A program made the position numbers and the translations under genes. A stretch of 64,000 bases of DNA from Rhizobium sp. SEMIA4064 (GTDB lineage Bacteria > Pseudomonadota > Alphaproteobacteria > Rhizobiales > Rhizobiaceae): positions 62,001 to 126,000 of the forward strand of contig NZ_PYJN01000010.1 of the NCBI RefSeq assembly GCF_003025035.1, in the 5' to 3' direction. Below the pieces are notes generated by a model. The model saw nothing but the letters and a program-made list of their open reading frames with translations. It made no database searches and was not told the origin of the DNA. Of the stretch, positions 25,568-34,974 are shown piece by piece. How positions within the stretch are numbered: position 1 is the first letter of the stretch; each line of letters begins with the position of its first letter.

Positions 25568-26353
25568 TCAGTCGCTGACCGTGAAAATGGGAACCTGTGC
25601 GCTCCGATAGGGCGCCAGGCTCGCCTCGGTGATGTCAGGCGGCACGACCATGCCCGAAACCGCCGTGATGGGCAGGATATGGCATGGAGAGGCGGCATCC
25701 AGCTTTTCCTGGGTCACCATCACATAGGTTTCCGCCGAGCATTGCGCGATATGCCGCTTGATTGCCGCCTCCTCGAAATCGCCGGTCGAAAGGCCGTGAA
25801 CGGGGTGGATGGCGGTTACGCCCAGGAAGAAGATATCTGGCCGCACCAATGAGATTGCCGCCATAGCCGCCGCGCCTGTCGCCACCATCGAGTGCTTGTA
25901 GAGCTTGCCGCCGATCAGGATCACGTCGGCTGTCGGATGATGTTCCAACTCGCCCGCGATCGTCGGGCTATGCGTGACGACGGTAAAGGCAAAGTTCCTG
26001 GGAAGATGGCGGGCGATCTCCGCCGTCGTCGTCCCGCCATCGAGAAACACCGTTCGTCCCGGTTGAACCATCTTCGCCACAAAGGCGCCGAGTTGCCGCT
26101 TCACATCCGGCGCTACACCCCGTCGCGTGGAGAAATCCGGTAGCTCCGGTGCGAGCGGCAGCGCGCCGCCATGCACGCGTTTCAGCAGCCGCTCCGCCGC
26201 CATTTCCCTCAGATCCCTGCGGATCGTGTCTTCGGACAGGCCGAAATCGTCTGCGATCTTCTTGGCGATCACCTGGCCGTCGCGCCGCAGGATATCGAGG
26301 ATGAGGGTCTTTCGCTGGCCTGTAAGCATGCCTGTTTCCGCACGATAATTCAT
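25568..26353 (-). CDS. DeoR/GlpR-family transcriptional regulator
   Basis: 261 residues. The N-terminal DeoR helix-turn-helix is KKIADDFGLSEDTIRRDLRE (about 32-51), followed by LLKRVHGGALP and a sugar-isomerase-like C-terminal domain with FLDGGTTTAEIARHLP and FFLGVTAIHPVHGLSTGDFEE. This type usually binds a sugar phosphate. The start is either ATG 26353, which lies inside a palindrome, or ATG 26329 (MLTGQRKTL); the second fits the family start and leaves the palindrome outside the gene. The divergent DUF4406-like gene is the nearest candidate target. Confidence 0.9.
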   Translation of the reverse strand: MNYRAETGMLTGQRKTLILDILRRDGQVIAKKIADDFGLSEDTIRRDLREMAAERLLKRVHGGALPLAPELPDFSTRRGVAPDVKRQLGAFVAKMVQPGRTVFLDGGTTTAEIARHLPRNFAFTVVTHSPTIAGELEHHPTADVILIGGKLYKHSMVATGAAAMAAISLVRPDIFFLGVTAIHPVHGLSTGDFEEAAIKRHIAQCSAETYVMVTQEKLDAASPCHILPITAVSGMVVPPDITEASLAPYRSAQVPIFTVSD

Positions 26354-26368
26354 GAAATATCGTGAATT
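26347..26368. promoter_or_regulatory. palindrome at the start of the DeoR-type regulator
   Basis: AATTCATGA (26347-26355) and TCGTGAATT (26360-26368) form a 9-base inverted repeat with one mismatch and a 4-base centre. It lies in the region between the regulator and the divergent gene at 26453, fitting an autoregulatory operator. Confidence 0.5.
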
Positions 26369-26452
26369 TATCAAAAATGAGTCGACAATCAAGAACTTTA
26401 ACGCATATTCGTGCAAATCCATGCATGATGCATGAGGAAGAGGAGATGTGAC

Positions 26453-26809
26453 ATGTTGATCTTGATTGCCGGGCCGTATCGTTCGGGAACCGGAGACGAT
26501 CCGCAAAAGATGGCGGAGAATCTCAAGCGGCTGGAAGAGCCGTCCTATGCCTTGTTCAAGGCAGGGCATCTGCCGATGATCGGCGAATGGGTCGCCTTGC
26601 CGGTCTGGCATGCCGCCGGCGGCAAGAGCATCGGCGACGATCTCTACGAAGAGATATTCCACCCGACCGCAGGCCGGTTGCTGCAACTGTGCGAGGGCGT
26701 TCTCCGGCTTCCCGGCGAGTCCAAGGGAGCCGACAACGACGTCCGCATCGCCGGCGAACGCGGCATTCCCGTCTGGTATCGGCTGGAAGATGTGCCGGGC
26801 TGTGCCTAA
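26453..26809 (+). CDS. DUF4406-like protein (nucleoside 2-deoxyribosyltransferase fold)
   Basis: 118 residues. It begins with MLILIAGPYRSGTGDDPQKM, close to the AGPYS start of nucleoside 2-deoxyribosyltransferase-like DUF4406 proteins. PSYALFKAGHLPMIGEWVALP and GRLLQLCEGVLRLPGESKGAD (residues about 78-98) follow, ending with GIPVWY. Real deoxyribosyltransferase activity is not assured. ATG 26453 follows GAGGAGATGTGAC; seven extra codons are open upstream. It is divergent from a DeoR-type regulator, possibly its target. Confidence 0.75.
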   Translation: MLILIAGPYRSGTGDDPQKMAENLKRLEEPSYALFKAGHLPMIGEWVALPVWHAAGGKSIGDDLYEEIFHPTAGRLLQLCEGVLRLPGESKGADNDVRIAGERGIPVWYRLEDVPGCA

Positions 26810-26927
26810 GGTGCGGTGCGCAGGCGGCATACATCAAAAGCTTTCATAACCGATATCGATGCCAGCCACTTCCGTATTCCTCCGGTCGCCGTTAACGTCT
26901 GACGAAATCAGAGCGGAGGAAACGGAT

Positions 26928-27548
26928 ATGCTGAATTTGTATTTCGCACCGGGCAGTTGTGCACTCGCCAGTCTGATAGCGCTTGAAGAGTCGGGCCTTG
27001 CCTACGAGCCGCGGCGCCTCAATTTTGCCAACGGAGAGCAGCGGTCGCCGGACTATCTGGCGATCAATCCCAAGGGTCGTGTTCCGGCGCTGGTGACAGA
27101 CAAAGGCGTCATCACGGAAAACGTTGCGATCCTCGCCTATGTCGCCCAGATCGCGCCGGCCGCCCGGCTGGCGCCGCTCGATGATCCCTTCGATTTTGCC
27201 CGCATGCAGGCCTTCAACAGCTACCTCGCCTCGACCGTGCATGTGAACCATGCTCACAAAGGGCGCGGCTATCGCTGGACCGACGATGAGGCGGCGATCG
27301 AAGCGATGAAGGCCAAGGTGCCGCAGAATATGGGTGAGTGTTTCACGCTGATCGAGGAAAAGATGCTGGAAGGGCCATGGGTGATGGGCGAGCAATATAC
27401 CGTTGCCGACGGCTATCTCTTCACGCTGACAAATTGGTTGCCGGGCGATAGCGTCGATCCGACCCGCTTTGAGAAGGTCAGCGCCCACCACGCGCGGATG
27501 CTGGAACGCCCTGCCGTGCAAAGAGCCATCGCCGCCGAGCGGGCTTGA
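26928..27548 (+). CDS. glutathione S-transferase family protein
   Basis: 206 residues. The N-terminal thioredoxin fold has LYFAPGSCALASLIALEESG, where Ser and Cys at positions 8-9 mark beta-class GSTs. The cis-proline region is NPKGRVPALV and the glutathione-binding residues lie in ITENVAILAYVA. A helical C-terminal domain with YTVADGYLFTLTNWL follows. GGAGGAAACGGAT precedes ATG 26928. The partner substrate is unknown. Confidence 0.9.
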   Translation: MLNLYFAPGSCALASLIALEESGLAYEPRRLNFANGEQRSPDYLAINPKGRVPALVTDKGVITENVAILAYVAQIAPAARLAPLDDPFDFARMQAFNSYLASTVHVNHAHKGRGYRWTDDEAAIEAMKAKVPQNMGECFTLIEEKMLEGPWVMGEQYTVADGYLFTLTNWLPGDSVDPTRFEKVSAHHARMLERPAVQRAIAAERA

Positions 27549-27911
27549 TCAACAGGCGTCGAAGGCAGCCCGCAATGTCTTCGGCGCCCGAAACTGCCAG
27601 GCCTCGATCAGCCGCAGTTGCAGTTCTTCGTCACCGATGGCGTCGATACGCGTTGGCAGCGCCGGCCAGCCGACATAGTGATCCGACTGGAAATAGATCT
27701 CGGGCGCCATCTCGATGAGCTGCTCCTTGCGGTCGATCGGCAGCGCCAGCACGATCGTCTCGCCATTCTTGACCGAAACGAAAGCCTTGCCGCCGACCTT
27801 CAGCGCCGGCGTGCCATAGTGGGTGCTGACCTCGACTTCGGGCAGGCCGGCTTGCGCAGCAACGCGTTGAAGGCGTTGGGATATCGCGTCGGTTTCGATG
27901 CTGACGGCCAT
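27549..27911 (-). CDS. MmcQ/YjbR family protein
   Basis: 120 residues of the YjbR fold (DUF419). STHYGTPALKVGGKAFVSVK, LALPIDRKEQLIEMAPEIYF and YVGWPALPTRIDAI cover the domain core. The family is often called DNA-binding from its fold, but its role is unproven. ATG 27911 is preceded by GGAACGGGAAAGCG; the frame stays open 40 codons upstream without similarity. It converges with the GST gene, sharing the junction. Confidence 0.85.
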   Translation of the reverse strand: MAVSIETDAISQRLQRVAAQAGLPEVEVSTHYGTPALKVGGKAFVSVKNGETIVLALPIDRKEQLIEMAPEIYFQSDHYVGWPALPTRIDAIGDEELQLRLIEAWQFRAPKTLRAAFDAC

Positions 27912-28021
27912 ACTGCGCTTTCCCGTTCCGGTCGTATGTCGTCCACAATCATACACCAGTGGAAGAGATAGCCGAAGAGCCGGTTGGGAAGGTTCAGCGT
28001 GTGAAAGGGCTTGCTCTTTCG

Positions 28022-28201
28022 TTACACGCATTCTTTCAATCTTTGATCTGGGCCTTCCTTCCGCCCCAAATTCTCGGGCATGAGCGGCAGGTCGGCCAGT
28101 TCCTCCAGCGACATGGCCGCCAGTGCCGGATGTTGCAACGGGTCGTCACGCTCGTTGTTATCGCGCGGCAGGTGATTGAAGAAAAGCTTCAGTATCGACA
28201 T
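28022..28201 (-). CDS. 59-residue conserved-looking small protein
   Basis: A short minus-strand gene starts at ATG 28201, preceded by GAGGAGGCATGCC (a near-perfect Shine-Dalgarno), and stops at TAA 28022. The product begins MSILKLFFNHLPRDNNERDD, continues with ALAAMSLEELADLPLMPENL, and ends in a charged KEGPDQRLKECV tail. Base composition by codon position and the strong ribosome-binding site support it as a real gene. It is acidic and soluble-looking, with a weak amphipathic N-terminus. I do not recognise the family. Confidence 0.65.
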   Translation of the reverse strand: MSILKLFFNHLPRDNNERDDPLQHPALAAMSLEELADLPLMPENLGRKEGPDQRLKECV

Positions 28202-28346
28202 GGCATGCCTCCTCGCTACCGCAACGATGCGCTTGTGGTGTATCAGTCGACGGGATGGTGGCGGTTGTGGTTTTATGCCGCAATGATCGCGCGCATCGCC
28301 CAGCTTTTCAATTGAGAATGCCGGGATGCTGATATAGATATTCTAT

Positions 28347-29243
28347 ATGAAGAATCTCAACAGCGTTCATCTGAATGGCCTCCGGGCATTGGAGGCCGTG
28401 GGCCGGCTTGGGTCGTTGCAGGCGGCTGCCGACGAGCTTGGCGTGACCATCGGCGCCGTCAGCCAGCAGGTGATCAAGGCTGAGGCGCAGTTGGGGCGGC
28501 CGGTTTTCGAGCGTACGCCGAAGGGCATGATCGTGACCGAGGCAGGCCTTTCGGTCTTGGCACGCCTCGGCGAAGGCTTTCAGGCACTGTCGGCGGCGGT
28601 GACAGCCGCGCAGCACCGTGATGACAATATTCTCACTATTTCCGTGGCTCCGGTTCTTGCGGCGCGATGGCTGGTGCATCGGCTCGATCGTTTCGCCAAA
28701 CGTCATCCGGATATCAGGCTGCGTATCGATGCGACCATGCAACTCATCAATCCGGCAACGTCGGATGTCGATATCGGCATCCGCGTCGGCGATGGCCAAT
28801 GGGCGGGCGTCAAGTCCGAGCTACTGCTGGAACAGGAGATCTTTCCGGTGGTGACGCCGCAGATCGCCAGCCGATTGAAGGAACCGGCCGATCTCCTGCA
28901 GGTTCCCGCCGTCATCGACAGTAGGGCTATGTTCACGTGGGAGGTCTGGCTGAGCAAGGCCGGCCTCTCCGGCAAATGCATGGAAGAGCGGCATATCTTC
29001 AACGACGCCTCGCTTTGCCTCGACGCCGCCATGGCGGGCCAGGGCGTCATGCTCGCTTGGCAGACGCTGGCCGCCTATGCACTACAACAGAAATGCCTCG
29101 TCGATCCCTTTGGCATTCGTGCCAAAAACGGTTTCGGCCATTATTTCATCACGGCGGAAGGCGTGCGTGAAGCCAAGAAGGTGACTGCTTTCAAGACCTG
29201 GATGCGCGACGAGATGGAAGAGAGCATGAAGCTCTTTCGCTAA
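28347..29243 (+). CDS. LysR-family transcriptional regulator, GcvA-like
   Basis: 298 residues. The N-terminal helix-turn-helix (SLQAAADELGVTIGAVSQQV, about 23-42) follows LNGLRALEAVGR. The effector domain has ARWLVHRLDRFAKRHPDIRL and SDVDIGIRVGDG, both typical of GcvA-type members, the same subgroup as the partial regulator at the window's left edge. It converges with the GST gene at 29271, so neither neighbour is a clear divergent target; the small gene at 28022-28201 is divergent and a candidate. Confidence 0.9.
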   Translation: MKNLNSVHLNGLRALEAVGRLGSLQAAADELGVTIGAVSQQVIKAEAQLGRPVFERTPKGMIVTEAGLSVLARLGEGFQALSAAVTAAQHRDDNILTISVAPVLAARWLVHRLDRFAKRHPDIRLRIDATMQLINPATSDVDIGIRVGDGQWAGVKSELLLEQEIFPVVTPQIASRLKEPADLLQVPAVIDSRAMFTWEVWLSKAGLSGKCMEERHIFNDASLCLDAAMAGQGVMLAWQTLAAYALQQKCLVDPFGIRAKNGFGHYFITAEGVREAKKVTAFKTWMRDEMEESMKLFR

Positions 29244-29270
29244 GGCAATTCCAGGGAAAACGCGCGGTTT

Positions 29271-29930
29271 TTACACCGGCTCCTTGCCGCGTGTCGCCTG
29301 CATCGCCTTATAGGCATCGCGCGACTGACAGCGCTCGATCCAGGTCTTCAAATTCGGATGGCTATCGAACAATGCCTGCTCGGTCTGAGCGTAGCGCAGC
29401 ACCTCCGCGAGATTGAGGTCGGCGACGGTGAAGCGATCGCCCAGGAGGTAATCCTGGCCCGTCAGGTGCTTTTCCAGCACGTCCAATGGCCGCTTCAGCG
29501 ACCGGCAGGCAACCGCGATCCCGGCCTTGCCGGCATCGGTGTTCTCCTGCGAACGGTCGTAGATGCGGACGAGGGCCACGGAGTAGGGCTCTACCTCCGT
29601 AGCTGCCCACATGGTCCACATGCCGAGCAGACCCTCTTCTTCCACCGTCTTCCCGGATAGCGGCCCGCCATACTTGCGGGCGAGATAGAGATTGATGGCG
29701 AGCGATTCATGCATGACGAGATCGCCGTCCTTGACAGCGGGGATCATGCCCATCGGATTCACGGCCAGGAATTCGGGCGTTATCGTATTGATAGGCGCTT
29801 CCGGGCTTAGCGGATTTTCGAGCCGACTTGCCTGTATCACGGGCACGGATTGAAAGGGGATGCCAAGCTCCTCCGCCATCCAGTAGTTGCGCGATGCGCG
29901 TGAGCGATAGACGCCGTAAATCGTCAGCAT
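29271..29930 (-). CDS. glutathione S-transferase family protein
   Basis: 219 residues. The thioredoxin-like N-terminus is [20 protein letters not shown], with Ser10 and nearby Arg in place of the Ser-Cys seen in the other GST of this window. The cis-proline segment is [20 protein letters not shown], followed by a C-terminal helical domain with [19 protein letters not shown]. It resembles the bacterial theta/nu-like GSTs in overall layout, but a class cannot be fixed by eye. No operon partner. Confidence 0.88.
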   Translation of the reverse strand: MLTIYGVYRSRASRNYWMAEELGIPFQSVPVIQASRLENPLSPEAPINTITPEFLAVNPMGMIPAVKDGDLVMHESLAINLYLARKYGGPLSGKTVEEEGLLGMWTMWAATEVEPYSVALVRIYDRSQENTDAGKAGIAVACRSLKRPLDVLEKHLTGQDYLLGDRFTVADLNLAEVLRYAQTEQALFDSHPNLKTWIERCQSRDAYKAMQATRGKEPV

Positions 29931-30222
29931 GGTCGGTCTCCAAAAATCGAGTCGAAGCGAGGTTATGGGCGGCTTTCGCCAAGCGGAAGAGGCTCCGGCT
30001 TATATCTGCAATGAAAGCTTTTGATGAGTGTACAGGATCAAGCACGAAAATATCCGCCAAGCCCTCCAATCTTTGCGAATCGTGCCGGCTGCGCACCGCC
30101 TTCGTTCGGAAATTAGCGATGGTGCATGCTAATATCGATTTAGATTTTCTCCGGTGCGGTAGGAGGCATTCGGCGGAGATGTTCTTACGCATTCGGTGAC
30201 TGCGATCTCGGGAGGAGAGCAG

Positions 30223-33200
30223 ATGCTAGCGACCAGCGTATCGCTTGACGATAAATATACAGCAGATGAAGGCCGCGTCTTCATGACCGGACTGCAGACC
30301 CTCGTGCGTCTGCCGATGACGCAGATGCGCCGCGACCGCGCTGCCGGTCTCAACACCGCAGCCTTCATATCCGGCTATCGCGGCTCGCCGCTCGGCGGCT
30401 ACGATCAACAGCTTTTGAAAGCCAAGACCTATCTCGACGCGCATGACGTCACCTTCCAGCCAGGCATCAACGAAGACCTTGCCGCCACGGCCATCTGGGG
30501 TACGCAGCAAGTCGGCCTGTCGCCCGGCGTCCGCAAGGACGGCGTGCTCGGCATCTGGTACGGCAAGGGTCCCGGCGTCGATCGTTCCGGCGATGTGCTG
30601 AAACACGGCAACGCGGCCGGCACCTCCAAGCATGGCGGTGTCCTCTGTTTCGCTGGCGACGATCATTCCGCCAAATCTTCCACGATCCCGCACCAAACCG
30701 ACCATGATTTCATGTCGGCGGTCATTCCGGTCATCTATCCGTCCTCAATCCACGAATTCCTCGAATACGGCCTGCTCGGTATCGCCATGTCGCGCTATTC
30801 CGGCTGCTGGGTCGGCATGAAGTTCATTGCCGACACCATCGAGACGACGGCCGCCGTCGACCTCTCGGGCGAGAGGCGGCAATTCGTGCTGCCGACCGAT
30901 TTCGAGCTGCCGCCCGGCGGCCTGAACCTGCGTTGGCCCGATCCGCCGCTGGTGCAGGACGACCGTCTGCAAACCTACAAGGCCTATGCCGCCATCGCTT
31001 TCGCCCGCGCCAATCGCGTCGATGAAATCACCCATGATGTGCCCAACGCCCGCTTCGGCATCATCTCCTCCGGCAAGGCCTATGAGGACGTATTACAGGC
31101 GCTGCGCGAACTCGAAATCGGCCCCAGGGAAATGGCCGCCATTGGCCTGCGTATCCTGAAGATCCGCATGCCCTGGCCGCTGGAGCCCGAGACCGTCCGG
31201 CATTTCTCCGAAGGTTTGGACGAGGTGCTTGTCGTCGAGGAGCGGCGCGAGATCATCGAAAACCAGATCAAGCAGCAGCTCTTCAATTGGCGCGCCGATG
31301 TCCGCCCACGCATCGTCGGCAAGTTCGATGAGCACGACAAACCCTATCTCAGCCTCTCGGCCGCTTTGACCGTCGGCTCGGTGGCGAGAGCCATTGCCGG
31401 GCGCATCGTCAAACTCGATCTCGATCCTTCGCTGCACGACCAGATCGCTGCCAAGCTTGCCTATCTCGCCGAACGCGGCCAGATCAGCCGCACGCACGTC
31501 GCGCCGCTCAACCGCACGCCGTTCTTCTGCTCCGGCTGTCCGCACAACACATCCACCCGCGTGCCCGAAGGCAGCCGCGCTATGGCCGGCATTGGCTGCC
31601 ATTACATGGTCACCTGGATGGACCGAAACACTCAGACCTTCACGCAGATGGGCGGCGAGGGCGTGCCTTGGACAGCGATCGCCCGCTACACCGACGAAAA
31701 GCATATGTTCGTCAATCTCGGTGACGGCACCTATTTCCATTCCGGCATTCTCGCCATCCGCCAATCGGTCGCCGCCAAGGTCAACGTTACCTACAAGCTG
31801 CTCTACAATGATGCTGTCGCCATGACCGGCGGCCAGCCGATCGATGGCTATCTGACGCCACAGCTCTTGACCCGCCAGTTGCACGGCGAGGGCGTTTCGC
31901 CGATCTACCTGCTCGCGGAAAATCCCGCCGCCTACGCGGCATCGGATCTGGCCCCCGGCGTTAAAGTGCTGCACCGCGACAATATCGATCAGGTGATGCT
32001 GACGCTGCGCGAGACCGAAGGCTGCTCGGCCATTGTCTATGTCCAGACCTGTGCGGCCGAGAAGCGCCGCCGTCGGAGCCGCGGCTTGCTGGAGGATCCG
32101 GCCAAGCGCGTCTTCATCAACCCCGCCGTTTGTGAAGGCTGCGGCGATTGCTCGGTGCAATCCAATTGCATTTCCGTCGAGCCGCTGGAGACGGAGTTCG
32201 GCCGCAAACGGCAGATCAACCAGTCGAGCTGCAACAAGGATTTCTCTTGCGTCAAAGGCTTCTGCCCGTCTTTCGTGACCGTGCATGGCGGTAAGCGCCG
32301 CAAGCGCAAGGCGCTGGAGCATGCGGATGCCGAAGTGCCGATGCCCGAGGTGCCCGTCATCGGCGAGCGCCCCTGGAACATCGCGATCGCCGGCGTTGGC
32401 GGCACCGGTATCCTGACGATCGGCGCTATTCTCGGCATGGCTGCCCATCTCGACGGCAAAGTACCGATGATCCTCGACATGGCCGGCCTCGCGCAGAAGG
32501 GCGGCGCCGTCATGAGCCATCTGCGTATCGGCTACAGCGAGGCCGACGTCACCTCGTCGCGCATCGTCAATGGCGGCGCCGATCTGCTGCTTGCTGCCGA
32601 CGAGGTGGTCGGTGCCTCCAAGGATGCGATTACGCTCTGCGCCTCGAACCGCACGACGGCCATCGTCAATACCGGCCTGATGCCGGTCGCCGATTTCGTT
32701 CGCAATCGCGACTTCGATTTCAAGATCGGCTCGGTACAACACACCATCGCCAAGACCGTCAGCGACAAATCCGTCTTCCTTGATTTCGGTCATGTTGCAA
32801 GCGAGGTCACTGGCGATGCCATGTCGACCAATATCCTTCTCACCGGCTTTGCCTGGCAGCGCGGCTTGCTGCCGTTGTCGCTGGAAGCGATCGAGAAGGC
32901 GATCGAGCTCAACGGCGTGGCCGTCAAGGCCAGCCTCTCGGCCTTCCATTGGGGCCGTCTGCTGGCGCATGATCCGCAGGCCGTGCGGGAAATGATGACG
33001 GAACCGGATGCCGGCAAGACGCTGGCGGAGATGAGCCTCGATGAGCTGATCGCCCACCGCAAGGCGCATCTGACCGCTTATCAGAATGCCGCGCTTGCCG
33101 ATGGCTATGCCGCTTTCGTCCAGCGTGCCACGGCTGCGGCTGCCAGGGAGCGGCTTTCGGATAAAGTGCCCTTCGCCGTCGCCGCGACCTATGCGCGGGT

Positions 33201-33696
33201 GCTGGCCTATAAGGACGAATATGAGGTGGCGCGACTGTTGACCGATCCGGCCTTCGAGGCCCATTTGCGCGACGAGATGGAAGGCGACTTCAAATTGGCC
33301 TTCAATCTCGCCCCGCCGATGCTGGGCGGAAAAGACCCGAACGGCCGGCCGAAGAAGCGCGAATTCGGCCCCTGGATATTGCCGCTGCTGCGCAGGCTCG
33401 CACCGATGAAGCGGTTGCGCGGCACGGTCTTCGATCCGTTTGGCTATATGCGGGAGCGCCGGCTGGAGCGCCGCTTGATCGGTGAATATCAAGTGATTGC
33501 CGACCGCGTTCTCAACGGTCTGCGCGCGGGAAATGAGACGGAGGCTCTTGCCATCCTGACATTGTTCGATGAGATCAGAGGCTTCGGACCGATCAAGGAG
33601 GAGGCGGCTCGTAAGGTTATGGCGCGGATCGCCGAGAAGCTGAAGACCTATGACATGCCGGAAGAGAAGCGTCACGTACCCGCCGATGCGGCGTGA
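30223..33696 (+). CDS. fused indolepyruvate:ferredoxin oxidoreductase-type 2-oxoacid oxidoreductase
   Basis: 1157 residues combining the alpha and gamma parts of IorA/IorB-type enzymes, which oxidatively decarboxylate 2-oxoacids to acyl-CoA with ferredoxin as acceptor. The N-terminal pyruvate-ferredoxin-like domain has FISGYRGSPLGGYDQ. The TPP motif begins GDGTYFHSG (500-508) with an Asn in LLYNDAV. A Cys cluster starts CEGCGDC (637-643), with Cys649 and SSCNKDFSCVKGFCPSF. The gamma domain starts near 727 (AIAGVGGTGILTIGAILGMA). GGAGGAGAGCAG precedes ATG 30223. As first gene before the leucine-degradation genes, it may act on branched-chain 2-oxoacids such as 2-ketoisocaproate (inference). 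Confidence 0.9.
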   Translation: MLATSVSLDDKYTADEGRVFMTGLQTLVRLPMTQMRRDRAAGLNTAAFISGYRGSPLGGYDQQLLKAKTYLDAHDVTFQPGINEDLAATAIWGTQQVGLSPGVRKDGVLGIWYGKGPGVDRSGDVLKHGNAAGTSKHGGVLCFAGDDHSAKSSTIPHQTDHDFMSAVIPVIYPSSIHEFLEYGLLGIAMSRYSGCWVGMKFIADTIETTAAVDLSGERRQFVLPTDFELPPGGLNLRWPDPPLVQDDRLQTYKAYAAIAFARANRVDEITHDVPNARFGIISSGKAYEDVLQALRELEIGPREMAAIGLRILKIRMPWPLEPETVRHFSEGLDEVLVVEERREIIENQIKQQLFNWRADVRPRIVGKFDEHDKPYLSLSAALTVGSVARAIAGRIVKLDLDPSLHDQIAAKLAYLAERGQISRTHVAPLNRTPFFCSGCPHNTSTRVPEGSRAMAGIGCHYMVTWMDRNTQTFTQMGGEGVPWTAIARYTDEKHMFVNLGDGTYFHSGILAIRQSVAAKVNVTYKLLYNDAVAMTGGQPIDGYLTPQLLTRQLHGEGVSPIYLLAENPAAYAASDLAPGVKVLHRDNIDQVMLTLRETEGCSAIVYVQTCAAEKRRRRSRGLLEDPAKRVFINPAVCEGCGDCSVQSNCISVEPLETEFGRKRQINQSSCNKDFSCVKGFCPSFVTVHGGKRRKRKALEHADAEVPMPEVPVIGERPWNIAIAGVGGTGILTIGAILGMAAHLDGKVPMILDMAGLAQKGGAVMSHLRIGYSEADVTSSRIVNGGADLLLAADEVVGASKDAITLCASNRTTAIVNTGLMPVADFVRNRDFDFKIGSVQHTIAKTVSDKSVFLDFGHVASEVTGDAMSTNILLTGFAWQRGLLPLSLEAIEKAIELNGVAVKASLSAFHWGRLLAHDPQAVREMMTEPDAGKTLAEMSLDELIAHRKAHLTAYQNAALADGYAAFVQRATAAAARERLSDKVPFAVAATYARVLAYKDEYEVARLLTDPAFEAHLRDEMEGDFKLAFNLAPPMLGGKDPNGRPKKREFGPWILPLLRRLAPMKRLRGTVFDPFGYMRERRLERRLIGEYQVIADRVLNGLRAGNETEALAILTLFDEIRGFGPIKEEAARKVMARIAEKLKTYDMPEEKRHVPADAA

Positions 33697-33775
33697 TGCT
33701 CTCAAAATTGGCACATGAGCCCGTAAGGCGGCTTTGGAAAAGATCATGCTCTAGGGGAAGCGGGAGGAGAAGGTG

Positions 33776-34939
33776 ATGTTTGCAGGGGGATTGAACTTCG
33801 CGCTCGGCGAGGAGATTGAGGCGCTGCGCGACAGCGTGCGCCGCTTTGCCGGCCAGCGCATCGCGCCGCTCGCCGACGAGTTCGACCGCAACAATGGTTT
33901 TCCGATGGAGCTGTGGCGGGAAATGGGCGATCTTGGGCTGCTCGGCATCACCGCCGATGAAGCCTATGGCGGCGCTGGTCTCGGCTACGTCGCGCATGCG
34001 GTCGCCATGGAGGAGATCAGCCGCGCCTCGGCCTCCGTCGGTCTGAGCTACGGCGCCCATTCCAATCTCTGCGTCAACCAAATCAATCGCAACGGCACCG
34101 ACGAGCAGAAAGCACGCTATCTGCCCAAATTGGTCTCTGGCGAACATATCGGTGCGCTCGCCATGTCGGAACCCGGCTCAGGTTCCGACGTCGTCTCGAT
34201 GAAGCTGCACGCGCAAAAGCGCGGCGACCACTATGTGTTGAACGGCAGCAAGATGTGGATCACCAATGGTCCGGATGCCGATGTGCTGGTGGTCTATGCC
34301 AAGACCGCGCCGGAGGCCGGCCCGCGCGGCATCACCGCTTTCCTGGTCGAGAAAGGTTTCGAGGGTTTCTCCGTAGGCCAGAAACTCGACAAGCTCGGCA
34401 TGCGTGGGTCCAGCACCTCGGAGCTGGTTTTTATCGATTGCGAGGTACCGGCGGAGAATGTGCTGGGTCAGGTCGATGGCGGTGTCCGCGTGCTGATGTC
34501 TGGCCTCGACTACGAGCGCGTCGTCCTGTCGGGAGGCCCGCTCGGCATCATGGCCGCCTGCATGGACGTCGTGCTGCCTTATCTGCATGAACGCCGGCAG
34601 TTCGGCCAGCCGATCGGCGAATTCCAGCTCATGCAGGGCAAGCTTGCCGACATGTATGTGACGATGAACGCCGCGCGCGCCTATGTCTATGCGGTTGCCG
34701 CGGCCTGCGATCGCGGCGAAACGACCCGCAAGGACGCCGCGGGCTGCATTCTCTATGCTGCCGAAAAGGCGACTGGCATGGCGCTCGAATGCATCCAGGC
34801 CCTCGGCGGCAACGGCTATACCAACGACTACCCCGCCGGCCGGCTGCTGCGCGACGCCAAGCTCTACGAAATCGGCGCCGGCACCTCCGAAATCCGCCGC
34901 ATGCTGATCGGGCGGGAGCTATTTACCGAGACTGTCTGA
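33776..34939 (+). CDS. liuA: isovaleryl-CoA dehydrogenase, LiuA
   Basis: FAD-dependent acyl-CoA dehydrogenase of 387 residues that converts isovaleryl-CoA to 3-methylcrotonyl-Co[18 protein letters not shown] and [16 protein letters not shown] are acyl-CoA dehydrogenase signatures. The catalytic base is Glu247 in [14 protein letters not shown], the position special to isovaleryl-CoA dehydrogenases rather than the C-terminal Glu of medium-chain enzymes. The C-terminal signature is [33 protein letters not shown] precedes ATG 33776. Its place before liuB supports the assignment. Confidence 0.94.
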   Translation: MFAGGLNFALGEEIEALRDSVRRFAGQRIAPLADEFDRNNGFPMELWREMGDLGLLGITADEAYGGAGLGYVAHAVAMEEISRASASVGLSYGAHSNLCVNQINRNGTDEQKARYLPKLVSGEHIGALAMSEPGSGSDVVSMKLHAQKRGDHYVLNGSKMWITNGPDADVLVVYAKTAPEAGPRGITAFLVEKGFEGFSVGQKLDKLGMRGSSTSELVFIDCEVPAENVLGQVDGGVRVLMSGLDYERVVLSGGPLGIMAACMDVVLPYLHERRQFGQPIGEFQLMQGKLADMYVTMNAARAYVYAVAAACDRGETTRKDAAGCILYAAEKATGMALECIQALGGNGYTNDYPAGRLLRDAKLYEIGAGTSEIRRMLIGRELFTETV

Positions 34940-34974
34940 TTTTGAAATTTCACCCCCAATTTTGGTGATACTGC

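Noticed and set aside
31093..33747. 884-codon open frame on the minus strand across the fused 2-oxoacid oxidoreductase gene
   Set aside because: It lies exactly antisense to the oxidoreductase, has no recognisable domains, and its composition is that of GC-rich antisense shadow.
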